Source: Roseofilum capinflatum BLCC-M114
GTDB lineage: Bacteria; Cyanobacteriota; Cyanobacteriia; Cyanobacteriales; Desertifilaceae
Direction: 5' to 3'
Assembly: GCF_030068505.1 (NCBI RefSeq)
Contig: NZ_JAQOSO010000112.1
Coordinates: forward strand, 44,883 to 108,882
DNA: 64,000 bases
Both the position numbers and the translations under genes were made by a program. Under the pieces are notes generated by a model, which had not been told where the DNA came from, made no database searches, and worked only from the letters and a program-made list of their open reading frames with translations. Positions 17,041-26,048 of the stretch are shown piece by piece (position 1 is the first letter of the stretch; every line of letters begins with the position of its first letter).

Positions 17041-17583
17041 TCAAATCAACCCCAGCTCTTGGGATAACTTGTGTAAGAGATCCTCTGCCGAGTTATCGAC
17101 CAGTTCCGCATCTAAAATATCAAACCCTTCATCTTCCGGTTCAGTAGTCTTTGGAGCATCAGAGGGCGCTGTCCCCTGGGTTTGAACCGTTTCCAGGGTT
17201 TGGGATAACTGCTGGCAAAACTGACGCTCTCGATGTTGAGCGTTCAAGAGAGCTTGTTTTTGCTGGTTATTGATGGCGATCAGGCGATCGCAGCGCTCGG
17301 TTAATTCCGTAATTTGCGATCGCAATTGCTCCATCTCCTGACCATAATCTGGGGAACGCCTCAGTTGGGTCAACTCCTGCTCTAACTCAAATAATCGCTC
17401 CTCCACCCCCAATAACCGCTCCTCCACCACCTCCCCATCCTGCTGCTCAAAATACTCCCCCAAAATCTCATTAACCGCCCGACTATACTGGATTTTGCCC
17501 TGACTTTGGCGATACTCATCCAATAACTCCTCATTCTCGGTGGTCAAATAAACCGTAATCTTCTTCTTTCGCGACTTCATCAT
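17041..17583 (-). CDS. Coiled-coil protein with ribbon-helix-helix-like N-terminus
   Basis: Not a family I recognise with certainty. From the ATG at 17583 it has about 180 residues. The N-terminus ([20 protein letters not shown] then [13 protein letters not shown]) has the strand-helix-helix pattern of RHH DNA-binding proteins. Residues about 55-125 are a long Glu/Gln/Leu coiled coil ([15 protein letters not shown]). The tail is acidic ([17 protein letters not shown]). A longer frame to 17673 would overlap ndhH on the other strand and adds hydrophobic residues unlike the rest, so I reject it. It diverges from ndhH with 46 bases between starts. Confidence 0.68.
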   Translation of the reverse strand: MMKSRKKKITVYLTTENEELLDEYRQSQGKIQYSRAVNEILGEYFEQQDGEVVEERLLGVEERLFELEQELTQLRRSPDYGQEMEQLRSQITELTERCDRLIAINNQQKQALLNAQHRERQFCQQLSQTLETVQTQGTAPSDAPKTTEPEDEGFDILDAELVDNSAEDLLHKLSQELGLI

Positions 17584-17629
17584 AGAATTAAAAAGACGTA
17601 ACCAAACCATACCTCTAACACCAAGGCCT

Positions 17630-18814
17630 ATGACTAGGATTGAGACCAAAACCGACCCAATGGTTATCAACATGGGGCCGCATCATCCCTCCATGCACGG
17701 AGTTTTGCGGTTAATCGTCACCCTCGACGGAGAAGACGTAATTGACTGCGAACCAGTCATCGGTTATCTCCATCGGGGTATGGAAAAGATCGCCGAAAAC
17801 CGCACCAACATCATGTTTGTCCCCTATGTTAGCCGTTGGGACTATGCAGCAGGGATGTTTAATGAAGCCATCACCGTTAACGCTCCCGAACAACTAGCCG
17901 GGATCGAAGTCCCCAAGCGTGCGAGCTATATTCGGGTGATTATGCTCGAACTCAACCGCATTGCCAACCACCTCCTGTGGCTCGGCCCCTTCCTCGCTGA
18001 TGTGGGCGCTCAAACGCCCTTCTTCTACATCTTTCGCGAACGAGAACTCATTTATGACCTCTGGGAAGCCGCCACCGGACAACGGCTGATTAACAACAAC
18101 TATTTTCGCATGGGTGGCGTAGCCGCCGACCTCCCCTATGGTTGGGTTGATAAATGCATCGACTTTTGCGACTACTTCGATCCCAAAGTGGATGAATATG
18201 AAAAGCTGATTACCAATAACCCCATTTTCCGCCGTCGGATTGAAGGGATTGGCACAATTTCCCGCGAAGAAGCCATTAACTGGGGACTCTCTGGCCCCAT
18301 GTTACGGGGTTCGGGTGTAAAGTGGGATTTACGCAAAGTAGACCACTATGAATGCTACGATGACTTCGATTGGGAAGTCCAATGGGAAACGGCTGGCGAC
18401 TGCTTTGCTCGGTATCTGGTGCGGATTCGGGAAATGCGAGAATCGGTTAAGATTATTCGCCAAGCCTTGAAAGGATTACCCGGCGGCCCCTACGAGAACC
18501 TAGAAGCCAAACGGATGGCCGGGGGGCCAAAATCTGAATGGAATGGCTTTGATTATCAATTTTTGGGTAAAAAATTAGCACCAACGTTCAAAATTCCCTC
18601 TGGAGAACATTATGTTCGCCTAGAGTCTGGAAAAGGAGAACTGGGTGTATTTATTCAGGGATGTGATGATATTTTCCCTTGGCGCTTTAAGATTCGGGCT
18701 GCTGATTTTAATAATCTGCAAATTCTGCCCCATTTGTTGCGCGGTATGAAAGTTGCCGATATTATGGCGATTCTCGGTAGCATCGATATCATTATGGGAT
18801 CGGTCGATCGCTAA
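17630..18814 (+). CDS. ndhH: NAD(P)H-quinone oxidoreductase subunit H
   Basis: The 49-kDa-type subunit of the cyanobacterial NDH-1 complex, in the hydrophilic arm near the quinone site, serving respiration and cyclic electron flow around photosystem I. It opens [20 protein letters not shown] and shows [46 protein letters not shown] and [10 protein letters not shown], ending with the typical [19 protein letters not shown]. At 394 residues it is full length. It is a single gene here, away from other ndh genes, as is usual in cyanobacteria. Confidence 0.97.
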   Translation: MTRIETKTDPMVINMGPHHPSMHGVLRLIVTLDGEDVIDCEPVIGYLHRGMEKIAENRTNIMFVPYVSRWDYAAGMFNEAITVNAPEQLAGIEVPKRASYIRVIMLELNRIANHLLWLGPFLADVGAQTPFFYIFRERELIYDLWEAATGQRLINNNYFRMGGVAADLPYGWVDKCIDFCDYFDPKVDEYEKLITNNPIFRRRIEGIGTISREEAINWGLSGPMLRGSGVKWDLRKVDHYECYDDFDWEVQWETAGDCFARYLVRIREMRESVKIIRQALKGLPGGPYENLEAKRMAGGPKSEWNGFDYQFLGKKLAPTFKIPSGEHYVRLESGKGELGVFIQGCDDIFPWRFKIRAADFNNLQILPHLLRGMKVADIMAILGSIDIIMGSVDR

Positions 18815-18864
18815 GTGATATCCAGTCCGAAAAAATAACCCTAATTCAGGAGCAAAGTTGTTAG

Positions 18865-18887
18865 AAGTGCGGGCATCTTGCCCGCTT
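18865..18887 (+). terminator. Hairpin downstream of ndhH
   Basis: AAGTGCGGGCATCTTGCCCGCTT folds into a stem (GCGGGCA/TGCCCGC) about 50 bases after the ndhH stop. It belongs to the dispersed GCGAGCAAGATGCTCGC family. No long T-run follows, so termination is plausible but unproven. Confidence 0.45.
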
Positions 18888-18924
18888 CTTACAGCAGTTT
18901 CTTCGGCTAGATCGCTGGCTGTAT

Positions 18925-21900
18925 TTAACGGGAAACGACTGGAATTTGAATCATAAACGTTGCGCCCTGACCGACTTCAGAAATACAACTGAGTTGTCCC
19001 TGGTGTTTTTCCACAATAATTTGATAACTAATAGCCAGCCCTAATCCGGTTCCTTTGCCGACAGGTTTGGTTGTAAAAAAGGGATCAAACAGCCGTTGGC
19101 GGACTTTTTCGGGAACGCCTGGCCCATTATCGGCCAGCCGGATAATGGCTTGATTGTTATTGATGAGTTCGGTCGTAATCGTAATTTTTGGCTCAGGGAT
19201 GCTATGTTCTTCTAAGGCATCAATGGCGTTACTGAGTAAGTTCATGAACACCTGGTTCAGTTGTCCGGGGTAGCAATTAATTTTGGGTAATTGACCATAG
19301 TTTTTGCTCACTTCGACCCCTGGGCGATCGCCTTTCGCTTTTAAGCGATTTTGCAGAATCATTAAGGTGCTATCGATACCTTCATGGAGATCCACCTTTT
19401 TCATCTCGGCTTCATCAAGACGGGAGAAGTTCCGCAGGGAAAGAACAATTTCCCGAATCCGCTCGGCTCCCACTTGCATGGAGTCTAGGAGGCGGGGCAA
19501 ATCGTCACTGATAAACTCTAGATCGATGGCTTCAATTTCTTCTTCAATCAGCTCGGCTGGCTCAGGATAGGTTTCTTGATACAGTTGTAAGAGTCCGAGA
19601 ATATCTGCCGTGTAATCTCTGGCGGGAACTAAATTACCATAAATAAAGTTAACCGGATTATTAATTTCATGGGCTACACCGGCTACCATTTGACCGAGAC
19701 TAGAGAGTTTTTCGCTTTGAATCAGTTGAGCTTGGGTGCGTTGCAGTTGTCTGAGGGTTTCTTCGAGTTCTGTGGCTTTGCGATCGGCGTTTTCAGCGGC
19801 CAGGGTTGCCTGACGATAGAGTTCGGCTTGGCTAATGGCGATCGCCAACTGATCCGTTACCGTTTGTAACAATTCCACCTCATCTTCTGTCCAGCGACGG
19901 GGGCCATCAAAATGGGCGCAACTCACACAACCCAACTCCCCATAAGCCGTTTTAATCGGTAAAAACAGGATCGCCCGATAGCCTCGACTATCATAAAGCT
20001 GATGAATTCCCAGATCCTGATGACTGAACACATCATCCACTTGCAGCATTTCTAAATTGAGTAAATTACTCAACAGAGGATCGTCGGCCTGTACCGGAAA
20101 ACACCCCAAGACCGATGGTAACGTTTCTGTTTTAGCCTCTTGCACCACATTTAAATAGCCATGGGGAGACGCTTCCGGCGTTTGCTTTTCCTCTATTCCC
20201 TGGGACTGATACCAACCAAACCAACACTGATCCACCCGTAACAAATTCTGAATTTCCACCACCGCAATTTCCAAAATCTGGTTAAGATTCAAAGAATTGC
20301 GGACTTGAGAAGCCAAACGGTTAATCAACTCTTCCCGTTGAGCCATTTCCCGATAGCGAGCCTCACTTTTACGGATGGCTTCCTCAGAACGCTTACGCTG
20401 GGTAATATTCTGCATTAACGCCATCCCTGCCATAATCTGACCTTCATCATTTCTGACCGGTAGGGTCTGAAATAAATAAAAATGATCTCCCAAAGCCACT
20501 TCAAACTGTTCCGTTTGTCCAGCTAAAGCATTTTGGTAATGATATTCCATCAATTGACTTACCGATGAGGGAAACACTTCTGCTGGAGTTGATCCTTCCA
20601 ATTGTTCTTTCCCCAATCGTAATTTCCCTAACTCTCGACCTTCAGCAAGGGTAAACCGGAGGTTAAGATCGAACAACACGACCGCACCATCGGGAAAGTT
20701 CTGGGCCAACGTCCGATAGAGTTCCTCACTCTTTCGCAAGGCCATCTCAGTTTCAAAGCGATAAGTAATATCATTGTTAATTTCTAAAAGCGCCACGGGA
20801 TCGCCCTGCTCATTTCGCTGAAGCGTCCATCGACTAGCGACGGTTACTGCGGTTCCATCTCGCTTAGTTTGTTGTAATTCTCCTTCCCAATAGCCATGTT
20901 GTTCTAGGACTTGATGAATCGTGGGTAAAGGGGTACTAAATTCAGTTTGCAAGAGGGTATGAATATTTTGATTAAGGGCTTGTTGTTTTGTCCAACCATA
21001 GAGTTTATGGGCCCCATGATTCCAGTATTTAATCGTTCCATCTAAGTTGAGAATCATAATAGAATCATTGGCTAAATCCAGCATTTGCACATGCTGGCGT
21101 AGGGCCTGTTCAATTTGTTGGCGTTCTTTGACTTCTGCTTCTAGTTCTGCTGTTCTTTGTTCGACTCGCTCTTCGAGGCTATCTCGATATTGTTCTAATT
21201 TTCCTTCTGATTCTTTGCGACGGGTAATATCACGGGCGACCCAAACCACAGTATCCATATCTAAGGGGGAAACTTTAGCTGCTAACCAAAAGGTTTGGTC
21301 ATCTAGGATAATTGAATATTCTACATCAATGGTTTTTTGCGTTTCTAAGGAGCGACGTAGGTTTGCCAGTAGAAGGTTAGAATTTTGAGCGGGCATGAGA
21401 TCGTTAACCTTCATGCCATAGAGTTCTACCCGATCGTGAGCCAAAAGTTTGGAGTTGGTTGGGGCGACTTCTAGGATATGTCCTTCGCGGTCAAGGACAA
21501 GGATCAGATCGGTCATGGCCTTGAACAGGGCGGTTAATTGGGTTTCTTGTTGCAGAAGACTCAATTCTGCCTGTTTACGTTCTGTGACTTCAATAAATAG
21601 GCCATCTAGGATTAATTCGTTGGGGGTCACGTCATAGGGAAGATCGTCTAAGAACTGCTGTTCGATGGAGTGTTGTTCATCTGGGGGAGAGGTGGAACAA
21701 GCTAACCACTTGATTTCTCCAGATTGGGTAATAATGCGCCCTTCCCAAAACCAAGAGGAGCGGTTTTGAATGGCTCTGTTGATTGAGGCTTTGTATTCTA
21801 GGCGATCGTCTGGATGAATTAAGTCTTCAAACAGATGGGGCTGTTGTTGGAGGTCATCTGGATCTAGCTCACAGATTTTGGTACAGCCTAAACTAACGTA

Positions 21901-22383
21901 AGTGAATTGGATGGGGTGTTCTGGTTTAAGGATGAGTTGACAGATAATTCCAGGGACATTTGCTGTAAGTTTGTTAAACCGATTCTCAATTTTCATCCAG
22001 GCCGCCTCTGCACGTTTACGTTTAGTAATATTTTTGGTGAACATCATCAGACCATTAATTTCTCCGGAAGGGGTGCGCCAGGGGCGAATATCCCATTCCA
22101 CCCATTGGAGTTTTCCATCTGCTCCGAAAAAATAATGTTCTTCACACCCTTCATAGTTTCCCAGTAAACATTCTTGATGAATAGGTTTCCATTGCTCTGG
22201 ACACTGGGGAAAGGTGTCATAGAAGGTGAGGTTGTTTAGGGGGGTATCCCGAAGACCGTAGTCAGTCAACCAGCGATCGCTGGTGAGTAAATAACGCATT
22301 TGTCGGTCGAACAGGGCCACAGCGGCGGGGGTTTGTTCAACAAATAGTTGCAATAACTCTAGAGTGGGATTTGGACTGTCCAT
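18925..22383 (-). CDS. Large multi-PAS/GAF sensor histidine kinase
   Basis: 1152 residues, cytoplasmic. Order: PAS (about 10-135); PAS (145-275) with FTYVSLGCTKICEL; PAS (285-400); coiled coil (400-440, EERVEQRTAELEAEVKE); PAS (440-560) with IMILNLDGTIKYWNHGAHKL; PAS (560-685); GAF (705-865); linker; kinase core with GVAHEINNPVNFI (His905); HATPase with NLLSNAIDALEE, DNGPGVP and GKGTGLGLAIS. The same architecture and a near-identical kinase core occur at 13232-16864, so the two are paralogues that diverged mostly in the sensory part. Signal and cognate regulator are unknown. Confidence 0.93.
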   Translation of the reverse strand: MDSPNPTLELLQLFVEQTPAAVALFDRQMRYLLTSDRWLTDYGLRDTPLNNLTFYDTFPQCPEQWKPIHQECLLGNYEGCEEHYFFGADGKLQWVEWDIRPWRTPSGEINGLMMFTKNITKRKRAEAAWMKIENRFNKLTANVPGIICQLILKPEHPIQFTYVSLGCTKICELDPDDLQQQPHLFEDLIHPDDRLEYKASINRAIQNRSSWFWEGRIITQSGEIKWLACSTSPPDEQHSIEQQFLDDLPYDVTPNELILDGLFIEVTERKQAELSLLQQETQLTALFKAMTDLILVLDREGHILEVAPTNSKLLAHDRVELYGMKVNDLMPAQNSNLLLANLRRSLETQKTIDVEYSIILDDQTFWLAAKVSPLDMDTVVWVARDITRRKESEGKLEQYRDSLEERVEQRTAELEAEVKERQQIEQALRQHVQMLDLANDSIMILNLDGTIKYWNHGAHKLYGWTKQQALNQNIHTLLQTEFSTPLPTIHQVLEQHGYWEGELQQTKRDGTAVTVASRWTLQRNEQGDPVALLEINNDITYRFETEMALRKSEELYRTLAQNFPDGAVVLFDLNLRFTLAEGRELGKLRLGKEQLEGSTPAEVFPSSVSQLMEYHYQNALAGQTEQFEVALGDHFYLFQTLPVRNDEGQIMAGMALMQNITQRKRSEEAIRKSEARYREMAQREELINRLASQVRNSLNLNQILEIAVVEIQNLLRVDQCWFGWYQSQGIEEKQTPEASPHGYLNVVQEAKTETLPSVLGCFPVQADDPLLSNLLNLEMLQVDDVFSHQDLGIHQLYDSRGYRAILFLPIKTAYGELGCVSCAHFDGPRRWTEDEVELLQTVTDQLAIAISQAELYRQATLAAENADRKATELEETLRQLQRTQAQLIQSEKLSSLGQMVAGVAHEINNPVNFIYGNLVPARDYTADILGLLQLYQETYPEPAELIEEEIEAIDLEFISDDLPRLLDSMQVGAERIREIVLSLRNFSRLDEAEMKKVDLHEGIDSTLMILQNRLKAKGDRPGVEVSKNYGQLPKINCYPGQLNQVFMNLLSNAIDALEEHSIPEPKITITTELINNNQAIIRLADNGPGVPEKVRQRLFDPFFTTKPVGKGTGLGLAISYQIIVEKHQGQLSCISEVGQGATFMIQIPVVSR

Positions 22384-22597
22384 TCGCGACTAGGGACACA
22401 TCAGGTTACCCAGAGCTTAACTGAAAAATCCCGTGGTTGAAAATAGCTAATTTTCGGGATGTCTCTGGGATGGGTTTAAACCAGGGGTTTCAGGAAAAAT
22501 TAATTAGGTTTCCTCTATTTCATTCTATCTTAGGACAGTTGGTAGTGGCGAATGGGGAATAGGAAAGAGGCAATAGGCAATCCTCCTTATTTATCCC

Positions 22598-23947
22598 TCA
22601 ATCTCCCAGCAACTCCTCTAGGGTGGGGGTAAAGGTGGGGTAGGAGATGGCGGCGGCTTGGGCGCGGTGGATGGTGGTTTGTCCTTGGGCGTTGAGGGCG
22701 GCGATCGCCAAACTCATGGCGATCCGGTGGTCGGTATGGCTGTCTACTTCGGCTCCTTTGAGGGCTGTGCCGCCGATAATTTCTAGGCCGTCGGGGTGTT
22801 CGGTGATGTTGGCTCCCATGCGGCCGAGTTCGGAGGCCATGACGGCCAGGCGATCGCTTTCTTTGACCCGCAGTTCTGCCGCGTCTTTAATCACCGTTTT
22901 CCCTTCGGCAAAGGCGGCTGCGACGGCTAAAATGGGAATTTCATCAATTAAGCGGGGAATCACTTCTCCCCCGATCTCACACCCTTGTAAACGGCTGGAT
23001 TTAACCCGTAAATCCGCTACCGGTTCCCCGGTGACTGTCCGTTGATTAAGGAATTCGATATTCGCTCCCATTTTCTCTAATACCTCTAAAATTCCCGTGC
23101 GGGTGGGGTTGATGCCGACATTTTCAATGATTAGGTCGCTATCGGGAATAATGGCTCCTGCGACTAACCAAAAGGCGGCTGAACTAATATCCCCAGGAAC
23201 AATAATCGATTGACCCGATAATTGGGCTGGCCCCACTACAGTGACCGAATGGGTTTCGGGGTCTCGTTTCACCGTTGCGCCAAAGGCCGCTAACATGCGT
23301 TCGCTGTGGTCTCTGGATAGGGCCGGTTCAGTAACGGTGGTTTCCCCTTCGGCCATCAGTCCAGCTAGAAGAATGCAGGATTTGACTTGGGCCGAGGCAA
23401 TGGGAGAATGGTAGTGAATAGGTTTAAGTTGGGTTCCTTGTACCGCTAGGGGGGCGAGGGTGTTGTTTTTGCGTCCCCAAATTTGAGCGCCCATTTGTTG
23501 TAGGGGTTGGATGACTCTGGACATGGGCCGCGATCGCAGGGACTGATCTCCGGTTACACTAAAAAAGCAGTCTTTATGGGAGGCTAAAATCCCTAACATC
23601 AGGCGCATGGTGGTTCCAGAATTGCCACAATCTAAAATATCTGTCGGTTCCTGTAGCGATCCAACACCTAAACCGTTCACCTGAACCTGTTCGGAGTTAA
23701 GTTTTGTGATGTTTACGCCCATTGACCGGAAACAAGCGGCCGTACTTTGGGGGTCTTCTCCAATCAGCAATCCGGCGATCGTTGTTTCTCCTTGGGCTAA
23801 ACTGCCTAACATGAGCGATCGATGGGAAATCGATTTATCTCCAGGCACTTGAATCTTGCCCTGTAGCGCCACCCCAGCCGTTGGGGGTTGCACGATCAAA
23901 TCTTCATCAGGGCCAATTAAATTTAGACTAACGATCGGAGCAGTCAT
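22598..23947 (-). CDS. aroA: 3-phosphoshikimate 1-carboxyvinyltransferase (EPSP synthase)
   Basis: Shikimate-pathway enzyme forming EPSP from shikimate-3-phosphate and PEP. Diagnostic motifs are [23 protein letters not shown] (in two halves, about residues 35-57), [15 protein letters not shown] (about 105-120), DQSLRSRPM, then [16 protein letters not shown] (about 360-375) and [13 protein letters not shown]. With 449 residues and alanine rather than glycine in parts of the PEP loop (GNSGTTMR), it falls near the class II-like bacterial forms, but I would not assign a class firmly. It starts at an ATG and stands alone. Confidence 0.96.
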   Translation of the reverse strand: MTAPIVSLNLIGPDEDLIVQPPTAGVALQGKIQVPGDKSISHRSLMLGSLAQGETTIAGLLIGEDPQSTAACFRSMGVNITKLNSEQVQVNGLGVGSLQEPTDILDCGNSGTTMRLMLGILASHKDCFFSVTGDQSLRSRPMSRVIQPLQQMGAQIWGRKNNTLAPLAVQGTQLKPIHYHSPIASAQVKSCILLAGLMAEGETTVTEPALSRDHSERMLAAFGATVKRDPETHSVTVVGPAQLSGQSIIVPGDISSAAFWLVAGAIIPDSDLIIENVGINPTRTGILEVLEKMGANIEFLNQRTVTGEPVADLRVKSSRLQGCEIGGEVIPRLIDEIPILAVAAAFAEGKTVIKDAAELRVKESDRLAVMASELGRMGANITEHPDGLEIIGGTALKGAEVDSHTDHRIAMSLAIAALNAQGQTTIHRAQAAAISYPTFTPTLEELLGD

Positions 23948-24078
23948 GGAGATAAACTAAAAATAAGTGAAAATTAAGACTCTGTAGCGCAATCATACCT
24001 TATGGTGTTACAGGCTGGTAGGGGTTCACTTCTTAGACCTGTCTTAGATCTGTCAATTGTCGTTCTCACTTCATAGAT

Positions 24079-24558
24079 ATGCTTAAAAACCACCGCAAAC
24101 CTGTTAGTCTGTCTTTTTCCTCGACGGATCTGCCCATTTATTCGTTTGTGGAAACTGCTGCCACCTTATACCGTAAGGATCGAGACCGCTTTCATCTCTT
24201 ACTCAATGAACCGGGACTCTACGACCGTAACCCAGAAATTGACCCCACCATTCCCTTAGCCGGGCCGCCGCGATTATTATGGTTAGAGATTTCTCCTTAT
24301 CGGGTGGTGATGACCATGCAGGGCAATGGCAAATTGAGTTATCGCCATTTCTGGGAACAGGGAATGTATGGATTATCTCGATATTGGCTCTCTGGAGAAT
24401 CCGCCCATGAGGTGGGACAAATGCGCCTCCGCAATTTTACCCGCAGTTTGATTTTAACGGGGTATTCGCAACCGGAACACTTGAGAATTGAGTACGAGCT
24501 GTGGTGCGAGCGTCTGAATTTAGGTCAATATATTTTATCGTTGGATATTCATCACTAA
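24079..24558 (+). CDS. Conserved cyanobacterial protein of unknown function
   Basis: I do not recognise a named domain. The 159-residue soluble protein has conserved-looking blocks LPIYSFVETAATLYRKDRDR, GPPRLLWLEISPYRVVMTMQ and YGLSRYWLSGE. It is rich in aromatic residues and Arg and has no signal or membrane segment. Codon use and the clean ATG support a real gene. A run of GGGAATA repeats and the third copy of the 60-base element separate it from the ferredoxin gene downstream. Confidence 0.7.
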   Translation: MLKNHRKPVSLSFSSTDLPIYSFVETAATLYRKDRDRFHLLLNEPGLYDRNPEIDPTIPLAGPPRLLWLEISPYRVVMTMQGNGKLSYRHFWEQGMYGLSRYWLSGESAHEVGQMRLRNFTRSLILTGYSQPEHLRIEYELWCERLNLGQYILSLDIHH

Positions 24559-24582
24559 TAGGGAATAGGGAATAGGGAATAG

Positions 24583-24637
24583 TATGGGTAGAGTTGTAGA
24601 ATTTGAATGATCTTGCTTATCCTCCTGCCCACCCTAC
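24583..24637 (+). repeat. Dispersed 60-base inverted-repeat element, copy 3
   Basis: TATGGGTAGAG on the left and CTCCTGCCCACCCTACG on the right, with TTGAATGATCTTGCTTATC between. The right half matches copy 2 almost base for base; the left arm is degraded. It lies directly upstream of the ferredoxin start. Confidence 0.75.
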
Positions 24638-24662
24638 GATAAAGTTGCTCAAGGTGTTGGTA

Positions 24663-24995
24663 ATGGGTAATGGGTTAGATTCTTCTCCAGAAAAAGTAAA
24701 TAGTCGCTGTGTGTTGGTTTGTCAACATGAATCTTGTTGTAAGCAAGGATCGGCTGAGGTTTTAGCTGCTTTTGAACAGTATGCCAGTGAAACCGTTAGA
24801 GTTGAGGGGGTAGGCTGTCAAGGTCAGTGTAATCTAGGGCCGACTGTGCGGGTTTTACCCGATGAGACTTGGTATTGTCGGGTAAAACCAGAAAATGTTT
24901 CTGAGATTGTAGAATCCCATCTTGAAGGAGGGGAACCGGTACAGAAGCTTTTACACCCTCGCATCCATTTTCAATATCAATATTACAGTGAATAA
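24663..24995 (+). CDS. (2Fe-2S) thioredoxin-like ferredoxin domain protein
   Basis: About 110 residues with the thioredoxin-like [2Fe-2S] fold also found in the 24-kDa subunit of complex I and in cyanobacterial stand-alone ferredoxins. Cluster ligands are visible as VCQHESCCKQGSAEVL (about residues 18-32) and GVGCQGQCNLGPTVRVLPD (about 52-70). It ends VSEIVESHLEGGEPV and a short tail. I prefer the ATG at 24663, because the frame upstream of it runs through repeat copy 3. The stop codon directly abuts the MITE-like element at 24995. Confidence 0.85.
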   Translation: MGNGLDSSPEKVNSRCVLVCQHESCCKQGSAEVLAAFEQYASETVRVEGVGCQGQCNLGPTVRVLPDETWYCRVKPENVSEIVESHLEGGEPVQKLLHPRIHFQYQYYSE

Positions 24996-25147
24996 TATAG
25001 CTAGTCTAAATGAGTTGTGTAACTGGAAATGCCCTCTCCCTATATCCCTCTCCCAAGGGAGAGGGACTTCTGCTCCCCTTCTCCTGCGGGAGAAGGGGCT
25101 GGGGGATGAGGGGCAGCCATTACACAACTCATTTAGGTTTGCTATAT
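24995..25147 (+). mobile_element. MITE-like element with 27-base terminal inverted repeats, copy A
   Basis: The left end TATAGCTAGTCTAAATGAGT and the right end ACTCATTTAGGTTTGCTATA are inverted repeats with few mismatches. The interior holds the CCCTCTCCC...GGAGAAGGGG core. It is about 153 bases with no ORF. The TA at each outer edge would fit insertion at TA, as for IS630/mariner-type MITEs; that is inference. A second, longer copy follows the Uma2 gene. Confidence 0.85.
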
Positions 25148-25195
25148 AAACTCCCCCAGTGAATTGATGCGACTCGAATACAGCAGAATTTGGTT

Positions 25196-25804
25196 ATGGT
25201 ACAAGCACGTCCCCAATTAACAACGTTTCAAGATTTTCTGACCTGGAAGCCAGAAACAGGGCGGTATGAGTTACACGATGGGGTAATTTTTGAAATGCAG
25301 CCAACAGGCTTTCATGAACAAGTAGTTGGGGTAATTAACCGCAAGGTAAACGTATGGCTAGATCGGCAAAATTTGGCTTATTTTATTCCCAATACAGCGA
25401 TGATACAACCCTTGGGATTTGAAAGTGGCTATAAACCCGATTTGATGGTGGTTGATCCTGCCGAATTATCCCATGAGCCTCTTTGGGAACGTGAGTCAGT
25501 GATTACGTTGGGAAGTTCCCTAAAGCTTGTCGTAGAGGTGGTATCCACGAATTGGCCTGATGATTACGCCCGTAAGTTTGAGGATTATGAGGCCATGGGA
25601 ATTCCCGAATACTGGATTGTCGATCCGCTAGGTTTGGGAGGACACCGCTATATTGGTAAACCCAAGCAACCCACCATTACTGTGTGTCACTGGGTTGATG
25701 GTGTTTATGATACACAGCTATTTCGACGCGGCGATGAAGTAATATCCAAGCATTTACTAGGATTACAGTTTAGTGTGAGCCAATTTCTTCCCAATTCTCT
25801 ATAG
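25196..25804 (+). CDS. Uma2 (DUF820) family putative endonuclease
   Basis: 202 residues from the ATG at 25196 (MVQARPQLTTFQDFL). Family features are YELHDGVIFEMQPTGFHEQV, YKPDLMVVD, LVVEVVSTNWPDDYARKFEDYEAMGIPEYWIVDP (in blocks) and a C-terminal VISKHLLGL. The D...EV-S pattern keeps the PD-(D/E)XK-like active site. The last two codons and the stop fall inside the terminal repeat of MITE copy B, so the present C-terminus (PNSL) was set or trimmed by that insertion. It is the only gene between the two MITE copies and is unlike the Uma2 gene at 8836. Confidence 0.88.
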   Translation: MVQARPQLTTFQDFLTWKPETGRYELHDGVIFEMQPTGFHEQVVGVINRKVNVWLDRQNLAYFIPNTAMIQPLGFESGYKPDLMVVDPAELSHEPLWERESVITLGSSLKLVVEVVSTNWPDDYARKFEDYEAMGIPEYWIVDPLGLGGHRYIGKPKQPTITVCHWVDGVYDTQLFRRGDEVISKHLLGLQFSVSQFLPNSL

Positions 25805-26000
25805 CTAGTCTAAATGAGTTGTGCAATTGGAAATGCCCTCTCCCTATATCCCTCTCCCAAGGGAGAGGGACTTCTACTCCCCTTCTCCCTTCGGCTACGC
25901 TCAGGGCAGCGCCTGCGGGAGAAGGCTTGCCCTGAGCGTAGCCGAAGGGGGCTGGGGGATGAGGGGCAGCCATTACATAACTCATTTAGGTTTGCTATAT
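25800..26000 (+). mobile_element. MITE-like element with 27-base terminal inverted repeats, copy B
   Basis: Same orientation and near-identical ends as copy A, but about 48 bases longer. The extra sequence is an inserted hairpin, CTTCGGCTACGCTCAGGGCA and its complement around GCGCCTGCGGGAGAAG. The left end begins inside the final codons of the Uma2 gene. Confidence 0.85.
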
Positions 26001-26048
26001 TGTAGTTTGTCGCGCAATGGAAAGTGCTGTAGTCTTGGTTGTTTAGGC

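Noticed and set aside
17584..17673. N-terminal extension of the coiled-coil protein to 17673
   Set aside because: It would overlap the ndhH start on the opposite strand and adds a hydrophobic stretch unlike the rest; the ATG at 17583 is simpler.
13232..22383. GAF domains as bilin-binding cyanobacteriochromes
   Set aside because: No Cys in a CH or CL context typical of chromophore attachment was seen in the GAF regions.
24603..24662. Longer start for the ferredoxin-like protein
   Set aside because: The added codons are read through repeat copy 3; the ATG at 24663 gives the family-like N-terminus.
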